Assembly (NCBI GenBank): GCA_963995505.1
Contig: OZ023194.1
Coordinates: forward strand, 10,412,428 to 10,476,427
From: Hypericum androsaemum
Lineage: Eukaryota > Streptophyta > Magnoliopsida > Malpighiales > Hypericaceae
Direction: 5' to 3'
DNA: 64,000 nt
Position numbers and translations under genes: made by a program. The notes beneath the pieces were generated by a model. It searched no databases. It worked only from the letters and a program-made list of their open reading frames with translations, and had not been told where the DNA came from. This document shows, in pieces, positions 20,037 to 30,561 of this stretch; position 1 is the first letter of the stretch; each line of letters starts with the position of its first letter.

Positions 20037-22240
20037 TTGTACCCTTCTAATTCTATGTGGGTGATTGATTCAGGAGCGACAGACCATATAGCTAGAGTCT
20101 GTTGTTTGTTCATTGAGTACAGGCGGTTGCCGGCTGGAGCAAAAACTATTTTTGTCGGTAATAACTCGTGCGTGGATGTAAAAGGCCTGGGCACTTGTAG
20201 ATTACACATTCGTGGTGGTCGTGCCCTTCTTTTATATGACGTGTTGTTTGCTCCAGACATACGAAGGAACCTGATCTCAGTTTCGGCCTTAATGTCTTTA
20301 GGTTTTCGGTTGTTGTTTGAGAACGACACTGTTAGATTATTTTTGTATGATGCCTATTTTGGCCTTGGATATATATCGGAAGGTTTTTTGATTCTGGATA
20401 TTGATCCCTGTGAAAGTTTTTCCTTTGTTACTAGTTCAAACTCATCAGAGGATGACATTAAACTATGGCATTCTAGACTTGGCCATATCGGTCAGGATCG
20501 TTTAAACCGTCTAGCTAAGGCAGGACTGTTGGGCAATATAGAGAAATCTATATTACCTAGTTACGTATCCTGTCTAGAAGGAAAAAGTACTAGAAAACCT
20601 TTCGGTACTGGAGCTAGAGCCAAATTTCCACTACAATTAATCCATTCTGACATATATGGTCCAATGAACGAGAGGGCAAGGCATGGAGCATATTACTTCA
20701 TCACCTTTATTGACGACTATACTAGATATGGTCTGATATACCTGATTTCTCACAAGTCTGAAGCCTTAAACTGCTTCATGACATACATGAGTTTTGTTGA
20801 GAATCAGAAGGACAGAAAGATAAAGGCCTTATGAACTGATCGTGGCCGTGAATATCTTTCTGATGAGTTCAAAGCTCTATACATTGAAAAAGGAATTGAA
20901 CATCAGTTGTCCATTCCTTATACACCACAGCAAAACGGAGTTGCTGAAAGAAGGAATAGAACCCTTCTCGATATGGTTAGATCGATGATGGCAGAGGCAA
21001 GTTTGCCTATATCATTCTATGGAGATGCGCTCCTGACTGCCGCATACGTTCTAAACCGTGTTCCCTCTAAGTCTGTTACAGCCACTCCTTACGAAATGTG
21101 GACAGATCGAAAGCCCAATTTATCCTATTTTAAGCCATGGGGGTGTGCGTCATATGTCCATTCTACCTCAAGTGCTTTCGGTAAATTAGGACCGAGAGGT
21201 AGAAAAAGTATCTTTATAAGATACCCAGAGGTATCTAAAGGGTACGTGTTCGTGGGTGAACTGGACAATGGACATGTAACAGAATTTGAATCACTCGATG
21301 TCACATTGTCGAAATCAAAGATTGGTTATCTTCCAACTTTGAAATGAAAGACATGGGTGAAGCGGATTACATACTCGGAGTTAAGATTTCGAGGAATAGT
21401 TCGAAGAGAATAGTGTCTCTTTCACAAGAGACATATATTCGCAAAGTAGTAGAACATTTCAATTGTGATCACAGTAACCCAAAGTACGTCCCATTGGTAA
21501 AAGGTCATAATTTGGGTAAGGACATGTGCCCAAAAATAGCTAAACAACGTAGGGACATGGAGAAGATTCCTTATGCTAATGCAGTTGGATGCCTAATGTA
21601 CGCAATGTTGTGTACTAGACCTGACATTTGCTATGCTGTTGGAATAGCAAGTAGATATCAGTCTGATCCACGTAGTGCTCACTGGAAGGCTGTCAAAGGG
21701 ATTTTGAAATATTTGAATACTACTGCAGAATACTCCTTGTGCTATCAAGGCCGTGACTTGATATTGAGTGGCTATACTGATGCTGATTGGGCAGGCGATG
21801 TGGATAAGAAAAAGTCTACATCTGGATTCGTTTTCTTGTTGAACGGGGGTGTTATCTCATGGAGCAGTAAGAAGCAAACATGCGTATCCCTGTCAACAAT
21901 GGAAGTAGAATATGTAGCTTCAGCTCATGCTGCACAAGAAGCGGTATGGCTAAAAAGATTCTTAAGCCATCTCTCCCTTATCTACTCGACGGAGCCCGTA
22001 AGTCTATTCTGCTACAACCAGACAGTTATAGCATATGCTAAGGATCCTAGATTCCATAGCAGAGCTAAGCATATAGATATTAAATTTTACTTTGTTAGAA
22101 ATTTAATAAAATATAAAGAACTGTGTATGAAACACATATCTACACGAGATATGGCGGCAGATCCAATGACTAAAGCATTACCTCGAGAAGTGTTCGAGAG
22201 ACATGTTAAGTCACTGGGTTTACGACGGTTTCATTTGTAA
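20037..22240 (+). pseudogene. Copia pol: protease, integrase, RNase H; RT core deleted
   Basis: The protease active site WVIDSGATDHI is at about 20055. The pre-integrase region (LWHSRLGHI) follows, then the integrase core with the first Asp in HSDIYGPM, the second in TDRGREYLS and the Glu in NGVAERRNR. A TGA at 20832-20834 replaces an Arg codon. After the integrase end (FESLDVTL, about 21310) the sequence jumps directly to WLSSNFEMKDMGEADYILG, which normally follows the YVDD segment of RT. About 900 bp of RT core, including YVDD, is therefore gone and the frame changes. RNase H (YTDADWAGD) reads intact from 21344 to the stop at 22240. Confidence 0.92.
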
Positions 22241-22649
22241 TCCAATTAGTTGGAATAAAGGATTTTTTTTTGGCAATATGAGTTAAATGTGAAACATGTC
22301 GGACAGAGAAGTAGCCCACTCACACGGGTGTTTACCTCAGTGGGAGTCAAAGAAGTTGATTCCTAGATGAGATGAGGCAGTTATTGGACATGCATAAATG
22401 CATATCCTATGACGGAATGCCGTCTTGCTCAAGAGCAAGTTTCCTTATGGGATGCAGGAACAAGTTGCTGCATTTGGATTTTCTACAATCCATATGATAA
22501 GATATAAGTGGAACTTATCATACTTTTTGTCCTATTAGCCTAGAGTTAAGCTAAGGCTGAGACTCTAGTATGGTGTTAAATGACATGTGTTCTTTTAAAA
22601 AGGAAAATACACCATAACACGTGATCAGTATCATGTCTGCTATTCGACC
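22241..22649 (+). other. 3' untranslated region of the copia element, first part
   Basis: Non-coding, between the RNase H stop and the hAT insertion; it continues at 24296-24810. Confidence 0.75.
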
Positions 22650-22998
22650 ACTGGATGTAGACCTGGCCACGAATTGAATCTGATTCGTGATTCGATTCGA
22701 TTCGTAAAAAATTCGATTCGATTCGACAATAATTCGATTCGTCAAAAAATTCAATTCGAATTTGTCATGATAAGAATTGAATACGGTTCAAGTTTTTTGT
22801 AATTCGTCAAACCGGCGAATTCAATTCGAATTCGTTTTGAGAATTCGATTCGTATCGAATTCGATTCGAATTCGAATCGAATTCATAAAAATTCAAAAAA
22901 AAGGGGGGAGCGGCGGGAATAAAAAAAAGGGAGGGGTGGGGGGGGGAATTTAAAAAGGGGGGTGGGGTTATTTGGATTTCGCTTTAGGACCAATTAAC

Positions 22999-23036
22999 GC
23001 TGACGTCAGCACTGACGTCAGCGCTTGCGTCAGCAT
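22999..23036 (+). promoter_or_regulatory. as-1-like tandem TGACG element of the hAT promoter
   Basis: Two palindromic TGACGTCA sites at 23001-23008 and 23013-23020 are spaced 12 bp apart, the spacing of the plant/viral as-1 element. An inverted TGACGCA half-site follows at about 23026-23032. A CCAAT string lies just upstream (about 22990) and a TATA box downstream. TGA-class bZIP factors bind such sites; activity here is inference. Confidence 0.55.
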
Positions 23037-23156
23037 TAGGGGTAAATTACCCTTTTTTCTTATCATTTTTTTTGTTACCGTTTTAATCCCTAGGTTACCT
23101 TTTTTTACTGTTGGTACTTTTTTAATTTTTTTTATAAATTCAGAATTTCTTCCCAA

Positions 23157-23169
23157 CTCTATAAATACC
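23157..23169 (+). promoter_or_regulatory. TATA box of the hAT transposase promoter
   Basis: CTCTATAAATACC, about 130 bp after the as-1-like element and about 290 bp before the readable transposase. Confidence 0.55.
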
Positions 23170-23446
23170 ACCTCTTATTCTTCAAATTTTACACATTCCA
23201 ATCTCAATTCTCTACTTCTCTTATTGAAAATTTGAGCTATATAAATTCTCCCTCAAGTTTACTAATTAGATATATTAGTCATACTTCTCATATAATTACT
23301 CATATTACTATATATTTAATCTTTGTACTCAAGATGGAATTAAAGCTTTAGACTCTACATTAGGACCAATTAAACAAGCACTTAATTTATTATGGGCTCG
23401 CCCAAAATTGCTAAAAGATTGAAAAAAATTTTGCAAATTAAACAAC

Positions 23447-24029
23447 ATGAAACCAAAACGTTTTCCACAAGATGTTCAACATCGTTGGAATTCGACTTAT
23501 GATCAAACTAATAATATTATGTTACAACCTTACCATTGGGACCTTGTAGAAAAACTAAATGAGCTTTTAGAATATTTTAATTATGCTACACATCTTTTAT
23601 CGGGTATTTATTATCCTACATCTCATTTACTATTATGCAACCGTTTTTATGCCAAACATTAAAATTGATAGTTTACAAAAAGATATTATGGATTTAATGA
23701 GTGAGTATAGTATTAGGAATAATGCTTCTACATCTAATGAACCAACTCCCTCTCCCTCACAAGGTGAAAAATTAAGTTTTATGGAAAGATTGCTAATGAA
23801 AAAACAAAAAAGACCCCGAGGAATAAGTTTAACCAATTCGGAATTTGATTTATATCTTAACACACAATTTGATATTCCATTTGTCAAATCTTCTAATTTT
23901 GCTTTATTAGAATGGTGGAACAACCATGTAGAACAATTTCCGGTTATGTCAATTGTTCCAAAAGAATTGCTTGCTTGTCCGATTTCGACGGTTGCCGTAG
24001 AAGTTGGAACAAGCATTTCGAAAATATGA
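23447..24029 (+). pseudogene. hAT transposase, C-terminal part, frameshifted
   Basis: The first segment reads KRFPQDVQHRWNSTYD, the conserved region near the end of the hAT catalytic domain. A frameshift near 23640-23660 separates it from the second segment. That segment ends with the hAT C-terminal dimerisation domain: FDLYLNTQFD, LEWWNNHVEQFP and LLACPISTVAVE. The BED zinc finger and most of the catalytic domain are missing; 23330-23440 holds only a few residues of related sequence between stops. A transposase cuts and pastes the element; this copy cannot. Confidence 0.88.
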
Positions 24030-24295
24030 CAAAAATATTCAAAATATCAAAAAAAAATTAGAGGTTTTAGAATTTTTTAATTAAGTATTAAAATTATAGA
24101 ATTAATTCGAATTCGAATTCGATTCTAATTCGATTCTAATTCGAAAATTCATAATTCGTATTCGATTCGTCTTGTAAAGAATTGAATATGGTTTAATGTT
24201 TTGATGAATTTGAATTCGAATAAATTCGATTCGAATTCGAATAAATTCGATTCGAATTCGTCCAAATTCGAACCGTGGTCAGGTCTAACTGGATG

Positions 24296-24809
24296 GGATG
24301 AAAATGTTGAGTGATTTCACAATCCCTGGTGTGAGACCAATTTTCGAGAACTGTGATTCCCAAAACCTACTCTTAAGATCCTAAACGTATTCTGGAAGTA
24401 TGATCCAGTGCTGCTAGTTTGGAAAGTTCATGAAAAGGTTATGGCATAGCGATTCGACCTGGCAGGGCTGACCAGAAAAGCAGGTTGTATCATTATGAAA
24501 AGAATATAGTTAAGGGAGAAGGAACTCTGTTCATCACATTCTGAGTTTCGTGGTTCAAGTGCACCAATTGTATTGAAAAGTACAATAGTAAACCCGAATA
24601 TAATTGTTTGAAATTACTGATGTGAACAATGGAATGTGACATGAGTCCTGGGGTAATAGCATACATTATACAAGAAGGTAGTCGAGATGCTACTATTAAA
24701 GTAGCCTGAGTGTCTGTGCTCTTGAATTTGGCTTAACATACTCGACGTGTGCTGGTCGCACGAAATCCTTTAAAGAAATCTGATAACTGTTGATCGAGGT
24801 CAATAATAA
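24296..24809 (+). other. 3' untranslated region of the copia element, second part
   Basis: Non-coding continuation after the hAT insertion, up to the polypurine tract. Confidence 0.7.
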
Positions 24810-24821
24810 TTGAGTGGGAGA
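24810..24821 (+). promoter_or_regulatory. Polypurine tract of the copia element
   Basis: TTGAGTGGGAGA directly before the 3' LTR start TGTTGGACC. Confidence 0.8.
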
Positions 24822-25536
24822 TGTTGGACCTTGGGCCCATCAGGCAATTATTATTGTGCATGATTGGGCCCAGGCCTATCAGGCCCAAAAAGTTGGGTTG
24901 GATGGGCCCGTCAACCCGAGTTGACCGGCCCGATGCCACGCAAGTGCCACGTCAGCGTGACGTGGCGCTGACGTCATACATGGCGTCCGCGTGGCGCCGC
25001 GTGGCAGACATGTGGCCGAATGGCTCCACGTGACGACACATGTCGTGCCACGTGGCAGACATGCAGTCTGGAATGCCACGTGGCAAAGCTATGGGTAGCT
25101 TTGCCGTGTGGCATGCCACGTGGCACACCGGTGTGCCGCGTGGCAAAGCTATGGGTAGCTTCGCCACGTGGCAGGCATGCGGTCGGAAGTGCCACGTGGC
25201 ATGCCGCGTGGCGCATTTTGATTAGCCGAACTTTCCTATAAAATATAAAATCCGGTTGGACCAATTTAAAACTTTGCCATCAAACACTCAATAAGAAAGA
25301 AAAAATTCTGGATTAGTTCCTGAATTTTGATCAGATTTTCTATAGAGAAAATCTTGTGAAAATCAATTACGAATCCGTTAAGACGTGGTCGTAATTCGAC
25401 TAGCACGAAGACTTTGTGGACCCGAACCTGTGGACCTCTTGCTTCAACAAGTAAGTGATTTATTATTAACGAATTAGTTTGTTAATTAAATAGGTTTAAT
25501 ACGTAATTACTCGTTAATTACGCGTCGAATCCGTCA
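24822..25536 (+). repeat. 3' LTR of the copia element (715 bp)
   Basis: Matches 16282-17082 except for a shorter G-box array and scattered substitutions. It is followed by the TSD AGGAA. Confidence 0.95.
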
Positions 25537-25541
25537 AGGAA

Positions 25542-25985
25542 CACTAATGGTAGAAGCAATAAATGGATTGTCAACCGCTTTTACAGCTAATCTAATCTAA
25601 ACTTAAGTCTATGATTATACAACAAGCTTTGCTAACTAAAAATTGTAATCTAGTCACTTTAATACATGTTTATATAGCTCGGATCATGCTGCAAGCAGCT
25701 TCAAAGTCCACAGAAGAGTAGCAACATCTTGTCGCAGAGTTGCAGCAGTAGCAGCAGCTTGATCATTGACCTGATGATCTCCAACACTGCCCCTCAAGAT
25801 GGGTGAGAATAAGATAATCTGACCCAACTTGCTGAGGATGAACTGAAATCTAGATGGTTAAACAGTCTGGGTGAAAATGTCAGCTAGGATGAAATTTGAT
25901 GATGAGTACGGATCTCTTTGCTTTGCACCTTTTCTCGAACAAAATAGCAATCCACCTTAATGGATTTAATACGTTCATGAAACAC
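25542..25985 (-). mobile_element. Older copia element: RNase H end, polypurine tract and part of 3' LTR
   Basis: On the minus strand 25985-25804 gives the end of copia RNase H in broken form (FCSRKGAKQRDPYSSSNF, LADIFTQTV). Then come the polypurine tract (CTTGAGGGGCAG, about 25787-25798) and the LTR start TGTTGGAGATCATCAGG at 25786. The LTR contains a TATA box (CTATATAAAC) and runs into the AGGAA duplication, where the younger copia element cut it. The remainder of this LTR should lie left of 16282. Confidence 0.75.
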
Positions 25986-26819
25986 TAGTTTAGCTAACTA
26001 ACTAGTGCTGTCGCTACTAGTTGTCTACTTAAACCACTTAACCAACTAATAATACTACTCAAAAGACAACTAACTTCCCGACTAACGCTCTTGCTAATTA
26101 GTAATTCATTAGCCAATTAGTCGGTCTTTCCATAAACCCCTAACACTCCCGCTAATTATGTTTTTACTAAGTTCCTAATGTTTAGTTCATTAGCCTATGA
26201 TTGAACACTACCTACTCCTCTCTCGAGGTTATTAGGTGCATTATAAACCCTAATCCAAATGATCCATCCCTTAGGCATTAAGCTCACCGCCTAAAAGTAC
26301 TAACCCATTGAAAACCTAGCTAGTTAGGTGCACCGAGGGAACCCAACCAAAAACATAAACTACTTACTCATCTCAAATAAGGAACACGGCATAATGGTAA
26401 TGAAATTCATTAAAAAAAAAGAAAATAGAGAGGCTCAATAAAATGTCTTCGAGCACGCTCCAGATCTGTGTTCTTAAATGCCGAGCCAAGTGCCATCAAT
26501 GAGAGGAGAGAATGTTTTCTCCACCCAAAATAACTAGCCACTACTTTAAAAAGCTAGTAAAATGTTTGAGAATCTCTAGAAATAATTAACTAGTTCTACA
26601 GGGGACTCAAATGGGTATAAATAGTCCACCCCCTTTGACCTAAAAATTCTCACAAAGAGACAAAATGTCATTGGAAAAAAATGCAGCATTCCCGGTCTAG
26701 ATGGCGATCACTAGCTCGTGTCTTTAAAAATGGCATTCGCCAGGTCGATTGGCATTCGCAAACTCAGCATCGCCCACTTTCTCGAGCTGGAGCTTGATGG
26801 CATCTGATGCGTTTGTTTA
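25986..26819. repeat. Diverged LTR-like fragment(s)
   Basis: No coding sequence. The order of elements around CAAATGGGTATAAATAG (about 26610-26624) and the GGCGATC/CATTCGCC strings at about 26705-26760 resembles the layout of the 9015 and 12506 LTRs. It is therefore read as remains of a distantly related minus-oriented LTR. Boundaries cannot be placed. Confidence 0.4.
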
Positions 26820-27008
26820 CTAGAAGGGGCTGCAAATCTCAAAGAAATTTAATATGTGATCATTTGGGTCGTGAAGAAGCACATATAATCGCATTGTGGC
26901 ATGTAGCATTTGTATGACCGTTGGCTTAATGTCAAACGTGTTTGCTTTGAAAGTTGGCGTTGGCACTCCCGACAAAACTCCCCTCAAGGTGGGTCTTGCA
27001 ATGTCCAA
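26820..27008 (-). pseudogene. Ty3/gypsy gag fragment (Athila/Tat type)
   Basis: A 62-codon minus-strand frame includes NTFDIKPTVIQMLHATMRL and DPNDHILNFFEIC. This is the conserved N-terminal part of Gag in Athila/Tat elements, where residues like FELKP...DPNAHI..FLEIC recur. Nothing of the rest of gag is seen. A short stretch at about 27026-27070 resembles the LTR start of the Tekay element at 39198 and is probably another scrap. Confidence 0.6.
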
Positions 27009-27189
27009 GAATGGATGGTTAACCTCTCACGACCCTGAACTTCAAAGTCGATGATCGGTGCTAGACCTTAGCCAATTTCAAGCACGAAACGAGTTTAGCC
27101 AACCTCAAATATATTTAACTGGTTAAAGCCATTGGTCTCAAAACACAAAAAATAGTATAATTATCTTTTACATTTTTTCCAGGATCAAC

Positions 27190-27618
27190 ATTAACACTGT
27201 GACTATAGAACTGCTAGAAAATATGTAAGCTGAAGATTTTTATACAAGCCTTGAAGAAGCAATTTTATTAGACACCAACAAATTTATCTCTAGACGAATA
27301 CAAAGCCATATAAAAAATCTATAAAACTAACACTACGACTATAGAGCTACTAGACAAAAGAGAAAATATGTAAGCTGAAGATTTTTATGCAACCCTTGAA
27401 GAAGCAAATTTATTAGACTCCAACAAATTTATCTCTAGACGAATACAAAGCCATATTAAAAATCTATAAAACTAACATTATGACTCTATAGAGCTACTAG
27501 ACAAAAGAGAAAATATATAAGCTGAAGATTTTTATGCAAGCCTAGAAGAAGCAAATTGATTAGACACCAACAAAGTTATGTCTGGACGAATACAAAGCCA
27601 TATTAAAAACCTTTAAAA
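27190..27618. repeat. Tandem repeat, three copies of about 145 bp
   Basis: Units start near 27190, 27328 and 27473. They share AAGCTGAAGATTTTTATG, TTGAAGAAGCAA, CTAGACGAATACAAAGCCAT and similar strings. Non-coding. Confidence 0.85.
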
Positions 27619-28150
27619 TCGGTTATGTTCCGAATTAGAACTTAAGTATGCCCAACATCATTAAAGACAACATAAAAAAGCATACTACTCATATAAAAAA
27701 CATAAATAGATACAAGTGCAAATTACGTGATGTCTCATACCATCACGAAATGTGTCACATGAACATATATAGGTTTAAATCAGATAGTAACAAATGGTGA
27801 GTTCTATATAGGTTTAAATCATACCTCTCCACCACCCGCACATAGATATTGACATGGTCATCCAATCTCCATTATCATCAGAATCACATACTAAATGTAC
27901 AGAAGTAAGCTAGGATATTCCCATTATTTGTGCACAAAGGCTAACATCTCTAGTTGGCATGGAAAATATTGTTCATTCTTACATAAATCAAACATAGCAT
28001 ATACATGATCTAATTAGAGGTTCAAGACTATATCCAAGAGAAACGAACATACAATACAATAACAAATCGACCTAAAGCAAAGAGATGCATGTTCTCTAGC
28101 TGGCCATACACAAGTCGGGACTAGTGTTAAAATTTAATAACTCATTTATC
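27619..28150. other. No gene recognised
   Basis: AT-rich sequence, short frames only. Confidence 0.6.
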
Positions 28151-28630
28151 ATAATAACTAATTTTTTTCAGAAAATATTAGTGCAAAATCTCGGTCCAAA
28201 TTTTTGCATAAAGTGATTTTTTTTTAAATACATATATTTTTACATACTTTACGAATTTGAAAAATATTTTAAGATGCTAGTTTGTGCTAGATTTTCTTGT
28301 TTGATAATTTTTACATTATCATGCATCTTTTGGATTATCTTCAAATGGTCCTTGTGATCGCTATATGCAAATGGTCCTTGGTAAGTGGTAATAACTAATA
28401 TTTTTCAGAAAATATTAGTGCAAAATCTCGGTCCCAATTTTTGCATAAAGTGATATTTTTAAAAAAAATACATATATTTTTACATACTTTACGAATTTGA
28501 AAAATATTTTAAGATACTAGTTTGTGCTAGATTTACTTGTTTGATAATTTTTATATCATCATGCATCTTTTGGATTGTCTTCAAATGGTCCTTGTGATTG
28601 CTATATTCAAATGGTCCTTAGTAAGTGGTA
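28151..28630. repeat. Tandem duplication of about 239 bp
   Basis: Units 28151-28389 and 28390-28630 are nearly identical. Each begins AATAACTAAT(A/T)TTTTTCAG and ends with TCAAATGGTCCTT..TAAGTGGTA. The string CAAATGGTCCTT also occurs twice within each unit. Non-coding. Confidence 0.85.
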
Positions 28631-29348
28631 AAGCACTCTAGCATCGCTATTTCTATGAGCGGAAAGGTAACTGACCTTTGATATTTTGAACTTTCATTCA
28701 ACTGGCCAACATTAAGTAATTCTGCACTGCGATGAAGAGTGTTGGATATGGTAGATTGAGTGACCTTGAGATTATACTTATCTTCAAGCCATTGTTAAAA
28801 ACTTTTCTAACTAACATTAGGGTTGTCTTTTTTGTATTGACATAGTTCTTTGTGAATTTTGTATTGACATAGTTCTTTGCAAATCTTTCCGGTCATGGTA
28901 ACATGAGGAGATTGTTTAGGAGTCATATGTATATACACTATTGATAAAATTTAGAAAAATTTATTCTAATTTATAAGTATTTTATGGGTTAAATTTTTAT
29001 CGTAAATAGTTATTAATAACTTATTTAGAAATTAAAAAATCTATTGTAATTTTCTAAGAGATAATAAGTATGATTGTTATCAATATATTTTTTGAAGACT
29101 TGAATATGGTCAAAAAAATATTTATAATTTTTTGGTGATTTGAATATACACAAAATAATTTTTTGCAGTAAAAAAATATAAACTTTTTTTATGTGATAAT
29201 CTCTCTAAATTGATAATTTTTTCTGATCTCAACAATATCACTTTAGAGAGATTTTACTGTACTACATATGTCAGAAATTAATCCAAGTATGACCAAGCAT
29301 AGCACTTATGCAAATGACCACATCATAGAAAAAAGTCATATGCATGAG
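28631..29348. other. No gene recognised
   Basis: Very AT-rich, with no coding frame. Confidence 0.6.
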
Positions 29349-29612
29349 TGATGAGTGTCCGAACACTCATTCTTTAATGTCTTTATCGATTCTTTTTCCT
29401 AGTATTTCTGTATGTTTTGAGTCTTTTGAGTCCTTGGAGTGGATAATTTTTCCTTTAATTATATTTCGCACGAAGAGGAGCGATTCGCGACGAAATTGTG
29501 CAAAAAGCGGTCTAAAATAGGAGAAAATGAGAAGAAACCAAATAACGTGTCACACGCCACTTCAAGTCGAGCGATAGCCCGCATGTCAACACGCCACATT
29601 TGTGCTTACAAC
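29349..29612 (+). repeat. Fragment of a Tat/Ogre-type LTR
   Basis: It starts TGATGAGTGTCCGAACACTCAT, closely like the start of the 844-2383 LTR (TGATGAGTGTGTAAACGCTCAT), and then diverges. The right boundary is placed where the promoter repeat begins and is approximate. Confidence 0.55.
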
Positions 29613-29635
29613 GTTGCCTCTATTAGTTACCATTA

Positions 29636-30500
29636 AAATCATCATTATTATATTATACAGGTACCCAAAATTTCATTAAAATCATCATTATTGTTAATTA
29701 TTTTTTACCTTTGAAACTTTGGTTATCACATAAACATAATGGATAGATCTTAATTCTCAAAATATTTTAATTTGCATTCAATGGGTTTCTACTTACTTTT
29801 TTTAATCTTAATTGTGTACAATCCAAAAAAATCGAAAAATAACTAACAGTGACTAAAAGTTAATTGGTCATAATTCTTTTCTTTAGAAAGTCAAAACACT
29901 TTAGATATTGAGACCTTTGTAAAGAATCATCATTATTATATTATACTAGTTACCCAAATCGTCATTAATAGCTTCAACATTATTAATAACTTTGCCTTTG
30001 GAAATTTTGGTTATCATATAAATAATTAATAGATAAATATCAATTCTCAAAATAATTTAATTTGCTTGGTTTATAATTTCTAGAGTTATATAATAGCGTG
30101 TACAATCCAAAAAAAGGAAGAAAATAACTTATTGTTTGACCATATATTAATGGGTCAAATCAATTTTCTTTTAAAAGTAAATGATTAAGATCTTTATTCA
30201 ACATCATCATTGTTATATTATTCTAGTTACCCAAAATTTCATTAAAATCATCATTATTAATAATAAATTTAGTGTTGAAAATTTTGACTATCACGTAAGC
30301 AATTAATCGATAGGTATCAATTCTCAAAAGCTTTTACTTTTCATTCAATTGGTTTATGCATTTTGGATGTATGGAGTCGTAATGGTGTGTACAATCCATA
30401 AAAGGCTAGAACATAACTAATAGTTTGAGTAAAATTAATGGGTCAGATTTTTTTTTAAGTGATTAATCAAAACATTTAAGATATTGTGCCCTTTGTAAAG
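29636..30500 (+). repeat. Three tandem copies of about 290 bp upstream of the neprosin gene
   Basis: Units begin near 29636, 29925 and 30202 with AATCATCATTATTATATTAT. Each contains a TTACCCAAA string, TATCAATTCTCAAAA, GTGTACAATCCA and an ACCTTTGTAAAG-like end. The third unit ends about 12 bp before the TATA box. The copies are well diverged, so the array is old. Confidence 0.8.
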
Positions 30501-30512
30501 TCGATCCAAGTC

Positions 30513-30522
30513 TCTATAAAAT
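30513..30522 (+). promoter_or_regulatory. Probable TATA box of the neprosin gene
   Basis: TCTATAAAATAA about 45 bp before the start codon, implying a very short 5' leader. Confidence 0.55.
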
Positions 30523-30561
30523 AAATCAAGTCTTGTCTAAATTTTATCAATTGTACAGAAG

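Larger units (their letters stand above)
22658..24287 (+). mobile_element. hAT transposon nested in the copia element (1630 bp, internally decayed)
   Basis: The ends are TAGACCTGGCCACG and, inverted, TAGACCTGACCACG (13 of 14 alike). They are flanked by a perfect 8-bp TSD ACTGGATG (22650-22657 and 24288-24295), the mark of the hAT superfamily. Next to each end (about 22670-22890 and 24110-24270) lie many copies of AATTCGATTCG-like motifs, subterminal repeats that typically bind transposase. The middle holds a promoter-like region and the C-terminal half of a hAT transposase with a frameshift. It is a dead copy of a once autonomous element. Confidence 0.93.
16282..25536 (+). mobile_element. Ty1/copia retrotransposon with extra ORF, RT deletion and nested hAT (9.26 kb)
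   Basis: Both LTRs (16282-17082 and 24822-25536) start TGTT and end CGTCA and are flanked by the 5-bp duplication AGGAA (16277-16281 and 25537-25541). Order: LTR, tRNA-Met primer site, long leader, extra ORF (18207-18788), gag, protease, integrase, RNase H, 3' untranslated region, polypurine tract, LTR. The catalytic core of reverse transcriptase is missing and a 1.6-kb hAT transposon sits in the 3' untranslated region. Three nonsense codons and at least one frameshift disrupt gag-pol. The target was an older copia LTR whose other part is at 25542-25786. Confidence 0.95.

Noticed and set aside
27190..28630. Possible CRISPR-like array
   Set aside because: Units are long and contiguous with no unique spacers, and the context is a plant nuclear genome.
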